This document shows, one piece after another, positions 58,451 to 64,000 of a DNA stretch of 64,000 nt (position 1 is the first letter of the stretch; every line of letters starts with the position of its first letter). The position numbers and the translations under genes were made by a program. The notes beneath the pieces were generated by a model that worked only from the letters and a program-made list of their open reading frames with translations, was not told the origin of the DNA and ran no database searches. Origin of the DNA: SZAS-79 sp038329645 (GTDB lineage: Bacteria > Pseudomonadota > Gammaproteobacteria > Burkholderiales > SG8-39); assembly GCA_038329645.1 (NCBI GenBank), contig JBBQNG010000001.1, positions 14,099 through 78,098 of the forward strand, read 5' to 3'.

Positions 58451-59817
58451 TGTCCATGTTCGGCAAGATCCTGATCGCCAACCGCGGCGAGATCGCCTTG
58501 CGTATCCAGCGTGCGTGCCGCGAACTCGGGATTCGCACGGTGGTGGTCCATTCGGAGGCCGATACGGAGGCGAAATACGTGAAGCTCGCCGACGAGTCGG
58601 TATGCATCGGGCCGCCCGTCGCAAGCCTCAGCTACCTCAACATCCCCGCGATCATCAGCGCCGCCGAAGTCACCGACGCCGAAGCCATCCACCCGGGGTA
58701 CGGCTTTCTTTCCGAGAACGCCGACTTCGCGGACAAGGTCGAGAAATCGGGGTTCGTGTTCATCGGGCCATATCCGGAGAACATCCGCCTGATGGGCGAC
58801 AAGGTCAGCGCCAAGGCGGCCATGATCAAGGCGGGCGTCCCCTGCGTTCCGGGTTCGGAAGGCGCGCTGCCCGACACGCCCGCCGATATCGTCAAGATCG
58901 CGCGCAAGGTCGGCTACCCGGTCATCATCAAGGCGTCCGGCGGCGGCGGCGGGCGCGGAATGCGTGTTGTGCACACCGAGGCGGCGCTGCTCAATGCCGT
59001 CAGCCTTACGCGCCAGGAAGCCCAGGCGGCGTTCTCGAATCCGATGGTCTACATGGAGAAGTTTCTCGAGAACCCGCGCCATATCGAAATCCAGATCCTC
59101 GCCGACGAGCACAAGAACGTGGTTTATCTCGGCGAGCGCGACTGCTCGATGCAGCGACGCCACCAGAAGGTCATCGAGGAGGCGCCGGCCCCCGACCTTT
59201 CAACCCGGGTGCGCGACCGGGTCGGCGAGAGATGCGTGGAAGCCTGCAAGAAAATCGGCTATCGCGGCGCCGGCACGTTCGAATTCCTGTACGAGAACGG
59301 CGAGTTTTTCTTCATCGAGATGAACACCCGGGTGCAAGTGGAGCACCCGGTGACCGAAATGATTACCGGGATCGACATTGTCCAGGCGCAGATCCGCATC
59401 GCCGCCGGCGAGAAGCTTCCGTTCCGGCAGCGCGACATCCAGTTCCGCGGTCATGCCCTCGAATGCCGGATCAATGCAGAGGACCCCTACAAATTCACGC
59501 CCTCGCCCGGCAAGATTACGTCATATCACCCGCCTGGCGGTCCCGGGATCCGGGTCGACTCGCACGTGTACCAGGGCTACACGGTTCCGCCGAACTACGA
59601 TTCGATGATCGGCAAGGTGATTTCGTACGGCGCCACGCGCGAGCAGGCGATCCGCCGTATGCGCATCGCGCTCTCCGAGATGGTGGTCGAGGGCATCCAA
59701 ACCAATATCCCCCTGCACCAGGACCTGCTCAACGACAAGGGGTTCGTGAAAGGCGGGGCCTCTATTCACTACCTTGAGCAGAAGCTCGCGCAGGAATCGA
59801 AAAAGGTCGTGAAGTAA
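58450..59817 (+). CDS. accC: biotin carboxylase AccC
   Basis: A 455-residue ATP-grasp enzyme that carboxylates AccB-biotin. ILIANRGEIALRIQRACREL, HPGYGFLSENADFADKVEKS, KASGGGGGRGMRVVHTEAAL (Gly-rich ATP loop), ECRINAEDPYKFTPSPGKIT and FFFIEMNTRVQVEHPVTEMI are all present. The start is ATG 58450 (TGATG overlap with accB); ATG 58456 is also possible. With accB it forms half of acetyl-CoA carboxylase; accA and accD are not in the window. Confidence 0.96.
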   Translation: MSMFGKILIANRGEIALRIQRACRELGIRTVVVHSEADTEAKYVKLADESVCIGPPVASLSYLNIPAIISAAEVTDAEAIHPGYGFLSENADFADKVEKSGFVFIGPYPENIRLMGDKVSAKAAMIKAGVPCVPGSEGALPDTPADIVKIARKVGYPVIIKASGGGGGRGMRVVHTEAALLNAVSLTRQEAQAAFSNPMVYMEKFLENPRHIEIQILADEHKNVVYLGERDCSMQRRHQKVIEEAPAPDLSTRVRDRVGERCVEACKKIGYRGAGTFEFLYENGEFFFIEMNTRVQVEHPVTEMITGIDIVQAQIRIAAGEKLPFRQRDIQFRGHALECRINAEDPYKFTPSPGKITSYHPPGGPGIRVDSHVYQGYTVPPNYDSMIGKVISYGATREQAIRRMRIALSEMVVEGIQTNIPLHQDLLNDKGFVKGGASIHYLEQKLAQESKKVVK

Positions 59818-59828
59818 GGCGCTGCAGC

Positions 59829-60710
59829 ATGGCGTGGCTTGCGATCAAACTGCACGCCGAAGCCGATGCCGTCGATGCGGTGGCCGACGCCCTGATCGAG
59901 GCCGGCGCCCTCTCTGTGGCCTGCGACGACGCCGAAGCCGGTACGGCGGCGGAGACCGCCCAGTTTGCCGAACCAGGCCAGGCTCCACCGCGCCCCTGGC
60001 GGCTCAATCTCCTCACCGCGCTGGTGCCCCAGGAGGCTGACCCGGCGCGCATCGTCGCTGCCGCAGCCGCTGCTTGCGGGATGGAAATGCCGCGCTTTTC
60101 CGTTTCGCCGGTCGATGACGACGATTGGGTGAGACGCACGCAAAGGCAGTTCGAGCCCATGCGAGTTGCGAACCGTTTGTGGATCGTGCCAACCTGGTGC
60201 GTCCCGCCCGAGCCCGACGCCACGAATATTTCGCTGGATCCAGGGCTCGCCTTCGGAACCGGCAGCCATCCGACGACACGCCTCATGCTGCGATGGCTGG
60301 AGCGCAACCTCAAAAGCGGGGAGTCGGTGCTGGACTATGGGTGCGGATCCGGTATATTGGCCATCGTCGCCGCACGCCTCGGCGCGCGAAACGTAGTCGG
60401 CGTCGATATCGATCCGCAGGCGATCCTCACCGCCAACGGCAATGCCGCGCAGAACGGCGTCGCAATAAGGTTCCTCACTCCCGATGAGGCTCCCCAACAG
60501 CCTGCCGACATAGTCTTGGCCAACATCCTTGCCAATCCCCTGATCGTCCTCGCCCCCCTGATAACGGCCAATTGCGCCGGCAGGGTCGCGCTGTCGGGCA
60601 TCCTTGAAGACCAGGTCGGCGAGATCAAGGACGCCTACGCTCCGGGGTTCGACGTCGAAGTAGCCGATCGGGAGGATGGGTGGGTCCTGGTCGCGGGGAC
60701 GCGCCGATGA
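59829..60710 (+). CDS. prmA: ribosomal protein L11 methyltransferase PrmA
   Basis: A 293-residue SAM enzyme that methylates several lysines and the N-terminus of L11. MAWLAIKLHAEADAVDAVAD is the substrate-recognition domain. DDDWVRRTQRQFEPMRVANR, LAFGTGSHPTTRLMLRWLER, DYGCGSGILAIVAARLGARN (motif I) and DIVLANILANPLIVLAP (NPP-like) follow. It follows accC by 11 bp and overlaps the next gene by 4 bp. Confidence 0.95.
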   Translation: MAWLAIKLHAEADAVDAVADALIEAGALSVACDDAEAGTAAETAQFAEPGQAPPRPWRLNLLTALVPQEADPARIVAAAAAACGMEMPRFSVSPVDDDDWVRRTQRQFEPMRVANRLWIVPTWCVPPEPDATNISLDPGLAFGTGSHPTTRLMLRWLERNLKSGESVLDYGCGSGILAIVAARLGARNVVGVDIDPQAILTANGNAAQNGVAIRFLTPDEAPQQPADIVLANILANPLIVLAPLITANCAGRVALSGILEDQVGEIKDAYAPGFDVEVADREDGWVLVAGTRR

Positions 60711-61663
60711 GCCTGGTTACCCGCTGTTCGTCCTGCTCGACCACCTTCCGGGTCTCGCCGGCGCAACTTGCGGCGCGCGGTGGGCGCGTGCGCTGCGGCA
60801 AATGCTCTGCGATATTCGACGGCGTCGCCAACCTGCTCACCGACGAAGCGGTCGCCGCGCTGCCGGTCGAGCCGTCGCCCCAAATGGGCCTGTTCGAGCT
60901 GCGGGAACCGTCACGGCTTTCGGACGAAGGTGAGCGAACGGCAGCGCCCGATGCCGAGCCGACGGCGCCTGGACCAGCCGATCCCGCAGGCGTCGCGGAC
61001 AGCCAGGCAACGCCACCAAAGATTTCTTCGGCGCCGATTGCGAATCGATCGCCGCTGTGGGCGCACAAGCCCGTGGTGCCCGCATTTCTCGCGTCGGAGC
61101 GACCGCGGGTGGCGTATACATTCGTCTGGGGGCTGCTGGCCGTCCTCGCGCTTGGCGCGCTCGCTCTGCAGGCCGCATTGCACTTCCGTACCGAACTCGG
61201 CGTCCTCCTGCCGCAGGCCCGGCCGCTTCTCGAGACGGCCTGCGAAATGCTCGCATGCGAGGTCAGGCTGCCGCGCAGGGCGGACCTCATGAGCATCGAA
61301 TCGTCGGACTTGCAGGCCGACAGCCAGCGTCCCGGTGTGATCGTGCTCAACGCGCTCCTGCGCAACCGTGCGCCGTTCGCGCAGGAGTTTCCCGATCTCG
61401 AGCTCACCCTGACCGACCAGGGCGAGCGGGCCGTGATCCGGCGCGTGCTGCGTCCCGCCGATTACCTGCAGGAAAAACGCGCGGCCATTGCGTTCGGCAT
61501 GGGCGGCGGCGGTGAGGAATCGGTTCGCATCTATTTCGAGACCGGGGGCATCCCGGCCACCGGCTATCAGCTGTTTCTCTTCTATCCGTGCCCCGCCCTG
61601 CCGTCATCGCCCTATTGGCAATTAAGCTATCCTTCGCGCTGCCAGGATTCCCGCAACAAATAG
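60707..61663 (+). CDS. zinc-ribbon DUF3426 membrane protein
   Basis: A 318-residue protein. An N-terminal MJ0042-type zinc ribbon (TRCSSCSTTFRVSPAQLAAR, then VRCGKCSAIFDG) precedes a Pro/Ala-rich linker. One membrane segment follows (VAYTFVWGLLAVLALGALAL) and a periplasmic DUF3426 domain (LETACEMLACEVRLPRRADL, VIVLNALLRNRAPFAQEFPD). The family is widespread beside prmA; function unknown. The ~15-residue tail after QLFLFYPCP is longer than usual. The ATG at 60707 overlaps the prmA stop. Confidence 0.86.
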   Translation: MSLVTRCSSCSTTFRVSPAQLAARGGRVRCGKCSAIFDGVANLLTDEAVAALPVEPSPQMGLFELREPSRLSDEGERTAAPDAEPTAPGPADPAGVADSQATPPKISSAPIANRSPLWAHKPVVPAFLASERPRVAYTFVWGLLAVLALGALALQAALHFRTELGVLLPQARPLLETACEMLACEVRLPRRADLMSIESSDLQADSQRPGVIVLNALLRNRAPFAQEFPDLELTLTDQGERAVIRRVLRPADYLQEKRAAIAFGMGGGGEESVRIYFETGGIPATGYQLFLFYPCPALPSSPYWQLSYPSRCQDSRNK

Positions 61664-61681
61664 AAACGAAAGCCGACCCAC

Positions 61682-62617
61682 TTGCGCACACTCATCACCG
61701 GATCCGTCGCCTACGACACCATCATGGTGTTTCCCGACCGGTTCAAGAACCACTTGCTCGCCGACCAGCTGCACATTCTGAACGTATGCTTCCTGACCCC
61801 GGAAATGAGGCGCGAGTACGGGGGATGCGCGGCAAACATCGGCTACAACCTCAAGCTCCTGGGCGGCGACCCGCTGATCATGGCGACCGTGGGCGAGGAC
61901 ATCGACCCGTACCTGCAACGCTTTGCCGGCCTCGGGCTGCCGGATGCCAACCTGCGCAGGATCGCCGGCCAGTTCACCGCCCAGGCGTTCATCACCACCG
62001 ACCTCGACAACAACCAGATCATCGCCTTCCATCCGGGCGCGATGAATTACGCGCACCAAAACCACATCGATGCGGCGCTTGGCGCGAAGCTCGCGATCAT
62101 TGCGCCGGACGGCAAGGAGGGCATGCTCCAGCATGCGCATGAATGCCGCGCAGCCGGGATTCCTTTCATCTTCGATCCGGGACAGGGGCTGCCGATGTTC
62201 TCGGCGGACGAATTGTCCGAATTCGTGGCGCTGGCCGACTATGTCGCGGTCAACGACTACGAGGGCAAGCTCCTCGAGGACAAGACCGGCAACAGCCTCG
62301 AGAAGATTGCGCGCGGCGTGAAAGCCCTTGTGCTCACGCTGGGCGCAAAAGGCTCCCTGGTGCTGGCCGGCGGGCAGCGTCACGAGATACCCATCGTGAA
62401 AGCTGCCGAGATCCTCGATCCCACGGGCTGTGGTGACGCCTATCGTGCCGGTCTACTGTATGGCATCGCAAACGGCTGGGACTGGCCGAGCACCGGACGC
62501 CTGGGCGCATTGGTGGGCTCGATAAAGATTGAGCACCGCGGCGCGCAGAACCACCGGTTTACCGCGCAGGAGATCAAGGACAGGTTCAGGCGCGAGTTCG
62601 GTTATTCGCCGTGGTGA
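61682..62617 (+). CDS. PfkB-family carbohydrate/adenosine kinase
   Basis: A 311-residue ribokinase-fold kinase. LITGSVAYDTIMVFPDRFKN, EYGGCAANIGYNLKLLGGDP (GG substrate loop) and the C-terminal DPTGCGDAYRAGLLYGIANG with the catalytic Asp (usual motif DTxGAGD) define the family. The substrate, probably a nucleoside or sugar, is uncertain; adenosine kinase is a common annotation. The start is TTG 61682. Its 3' end overlaps the convergent HIT gene by 32 bp. Confidence 0.88.
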   Translation: MRTLITGSVAYDTIMVFPDRFKNHLLADQLHILNVCFLTPEMRREYGGCAANIGYNLKLLGGDPLIMATVGEDIDPYLQRFAGLGLPDANLRRIAGQFTAQAFITTDLDNNQIIAFHPGAMNYAHQNHIDAALGAKLAIIAPDGKEGMLQHAHECRAAGIPFIFDPGQGLPMFSADELSEFVALADYVAVNDYEGKLLEDKTGNSLEKIARGVKALVLTLGAKGSLVLAGGQRHEIPIVKAAEILDPTGCGDAYRAGLLYGIANGWDWPSTGRLGALVGSIKIEHRGAQNHRFTAQEIKDRFRREFGYSPW

Positions 62618-63035
62618 CCTCCTGGGCGAGCGCATCGCGGATCGTCCCGCAATAGCCCTGAAGCGTTTCCCGGGGCGGGCTTTTGACCGGCCACGCGAGG
62701 CTCATCCCATCGTTCTCCCAGCGCGGAAGGATATGCAAGTGAAAGTGGAACACGGTCTGGCCGGCGACCTTGCCGTTCGCCTGGAAAAGCGTGGTCCCCG
62801 GCGCGTCGAACGCTGTGCGCACGGCGCGCGCGACTCGCGCGGTGGTACGGAACACTTCCCCGGCCAGCCTGTCATCGAGGCCGAAAATATTCTCGACGTG
62901 GGCTTTTGTCGCGACCAGCACGTGCCCCGGGTTGACTTGTCCCTGGTCCATGAATGCCAGCGTATGCCGGTCCTCAAAAACCAAGCTGGCCGGGATCTCC
63001 CCGGCTACGATCCTGCAGAATATGCAGCCTTCCAT
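62586..63035 (-). CDS. HIT family dinucleoside polyphosphate hydrolase
   Basis: A 149-residue HIT protein of the Fhit/HINT type. MEGCIFCRIVAGEIPASLVF has the usual CxxC, FMDQGQVNPGHVLVATKAHV the substrate strand, and QTVFHFHLHILPRWENDGMS the histidine triad HxHxH. Substrates are probably AMP-linked phosphoramidates or ApnA. ATG 63035 is used; ATG 63041 is also possible. It is divergent from the acyltransferase with only 14 bp between starts. Confidence 0.9.
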   Translation of the reverse strand: MEGCIFCRIVAGEIPASLVFEDRHTLAFMDQGQVNPGHVLVATKAHVENIFGLDDRLAGEVFRTTARVARAVRTAFDAPGTTLFQANGKVAGQTVFHFHLHILPRWENDGMSLAWPVKSPPRETLQGYCGTIRDALAQEVTTANNRTRA

Positions 63036-63049
63036 TGGCATCGGTCTCC

Positions 63050-63826
63050 TTGACGTTGCGCGCGGCCCGGTTTGGCCGGCTTGCATTCCACTTTGCCGGC
63101 GGCCTCCTGACGCTCGCCTTTCGGTTCCAGCGTTATACGGACCGGCGGCGGCTGGCCGAAATCCGCCGCTGGTCGCGAAAATTTCTCCGTCTGGCAGGCG
63201 TTCGGCTAGAGCGCGGCGGCCAATTACCTGCCGACGGCCTTGTCGTGATGAATCATATCTCCTGGCTGGACGTGTTCGTGCTGAATGCGCTGGCCCCGAG
63301 CAGGTTCGTCTCCAAAGCCGAAGTGGCGCGCTGGCCACTGGTCGGATACCTGTGCACCAAGAGCGGCACTTTGTATATCGAACGCACCCGGCAAACCGCG
63401 GCTCGCCGGACCAATAGGCTCATAACCGAAGCCCTCGCGCGGGGCGAGCGGGTGGCTGTGTTTCCGGAGGGGACCACGACGCCCGGCGACCGGCTCCTGC
63501 ATTTCCACGCCGCATTGCTGCAGCCGGCAATCGCCAGCGCCGGTAAGGCCTATCCGGCGACGTTGAGATACCTGGACCCGGACGGCAAGCGTTCGCCTGC
63601 GGTGAGCTACGTCGGCGCGGAGACTTTGATCGGGTCGGTGTGGCAGTTGCTCGGCGCCCCGCGCGTAACAGCCCGGATCGATTTCGGCCCGGGTGAACCG
63701 GCCGCGGGTCGCAATCGACGCGAGCTCGCCGCTACCTTGCGCGCGACGATCAGTCGCCACCTGAACCTTGAAACCCTGCACAAGGAACCTGGAACACGCG
63801 ACGATCTTCGATCCGGACCGCGCTGA
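63050..63826 (+). CDS. PlsC-like 1-acylglycerol-3-phosphate acyltransferase
   Basis: A ~258-residue acyltransferase of phospholipid synthesis. An N-terminal hydrophobic stretch (FGRLAFHFAGGLLTLAFRFQ) anchors it. LPADGLVVMNHISWLDVFVL contains the NHxSxxD catalytic box, FVSKAEVARWPLVGYLCTKS the second, VAVFPEGTTTPGDRLLHFHA the FPEGT motif. The start is TTG 63050 or 63056; no ATG is available. The last ~77 bp overlap the convergent apaH gene. Confidence 0.85.
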   Translation: MTLRAARFGRLAFHFAGGLLTLAFRFQRYTDRRRLAEIRRWSRKFLRLAGVRLERGGQLPADGLVVMNHISWLDVFVLNALAPSRFVSKAEVARWPLVGYLCTKSGTLYIERTRQTAARRTNRLITEALARGERVAVFPEGTTTPGDRLLHFHAALLQPAIASAGKAYPATLRYLDPDGKRSPAVSYVGAETLIGSVWQLLGAPRVTARIDFGPGEPAAGRNRRELAATLRATISRHLNLETLHKEPGTRDDLRSGPR

Positions 63827-64000
63827 GGGCGCCGCCCCAGATACAGCCGCTGTCGAGGGCGATCAGGCTGGGCTCCACCCTTAGCCCCAACGCCGACCAA
63901 TGGCCGCATATCACGGTCCAGTCCGCGCTGCGACGGCCGGGGACGTCGAACCAGGCGCTGTATCCGGGCGGCGCCGCATCGAGGCCGCCTTTGGTCCGGA
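63750..64000 (-). CDS. apaH: symmetrical bis(5'-nucleosyl)-tetraphosphatase ApaH, C-terminal part
   Basis: Partial; it runs off the window edge, so its start lies beyond 64000. Reading the minus strand gives a frame open to the TGA at 63750-63752 with AAPPGYSAWFDVPGRRSADW, TVICGHWSALGLRVEPSLIA, LDSGCIWGGALSAVRIEDRR and VFQV. The GHW and LDSGC.WGG segments are the C-terminal metal and substrate signature of ApaH, which hydrolyses Ap4A to ADP. About 83 codons are visible. The neighbouring HIT protein may act on similar dinucleotides. Confidence 0.85.
   Translation of the reverse strand, partial: RTKGGLDAAPPGYSAWFDVPGRRSADWTVICGHWSALGLRVEPSLIALDSGCIWGGALSAVRIEDRRVFQVPCAGFQGSGGD

Noticed and set aside
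1..64000. CRISPR array, tRNA, rRNA, prophage or transposase
   Set aside because: No regularly spaced repeats, cloverleaf-like gaps, rRNA motifs or mobile-element proteins were seen; intergenic gaps are almost all under 250 bp.

Overview
The window looks like the chromosome of a high-GC betaproteobacterium. The evidence is the DUF971-ubiE-(Tim44-like)-ubiJ-ubiB ubiquinone cluster, a pilGHIJ-chpA twitching chemosensory operon plus a pilU-like retraction ATPase, ruvX-pyrR-pyrB with a metal-site-deficient pyrC', a BPSS1780-family membrane protein beside a ThrB2-type homoserine kinase, and a DUF2782/polA neighbourhood. Coding is dense, with many 1-11 bp overlaps and frequent TTG or GTG starts. No rRNA, tRNA, CRISPR array, transposase or integrase was found.

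Layout. 1-1330: end of pilU, a small ribbon-helix-helix-like gene and arfB. 1541-3938: an accessory island with less GC-biased third positions. I read it as an integron-type cassette array without an integrase. It holds a SAM methyltransferase followed by a well-formed 64-bp attC site, a PIN (VapC-like) toxin broken by one stop codon with an intact small partner, a second, degenerate attC, and an addiction-module antitoxin coupled to a ParE/MqsA chimera. 4019-9762: rlmL, hemJ, an alpha/beta hydrolase, a thioredoxin-like ferredoxin, vanZ-like, ubiB and ubiJ. 9799-11901: Tim44-like, ubiE, DUF971. 12006-14128: phoB-phoR behind a recognisable PHO box. 14125-20021: a conserved gene of unknown function, a HIT protein and a very large FAD/Fe-S dehydrogenase. 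20106-25704: BPSS1780 protein, thrB, DUF2782, LOG-family protein and divergent polA.

25791-35144: DUF4197, lipA-lipB-DUF493-D-amino acid aminotransferase-dacC-rlpA (lipoate attachment and cell-wall remodelling), then pyrC'-pyrB-pyrR-ruvX-yqgE. 35211-43757: the Chp chemosensory system, transcribed pilG-pilH-pilI-pilJ-chpA. The natural start of chpA appears to be an ATA codon. 43931-46962: rubredoxin, divergent thiD-thiE-hemL. 47054-53048: mgtE, mtgA, aroE, tonB and an RNB-domain ribonuclease. 53147-54851: an enolase-superfamily enzyme and a YqiA-like esterase. 54859-63035: mpl, an unknown gene, a TlpA-like thioredoxin, aroQ-accB-accC-prmA-DUF3426, a PfkB sugar kinase and a HIT hydrolase. 63050-64000: an acyltransferase that overlaps convergently the 3' end of apaH, which runs off the window.

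Most of the window is housekeeping DNA with conserved synteny. The non-ordinary part is the 1.5-3.9 kb cassette island. The other observations are fine-scale: the non-standard chpA start, dyad elements, and compressed divergent or convergent gene junctions.
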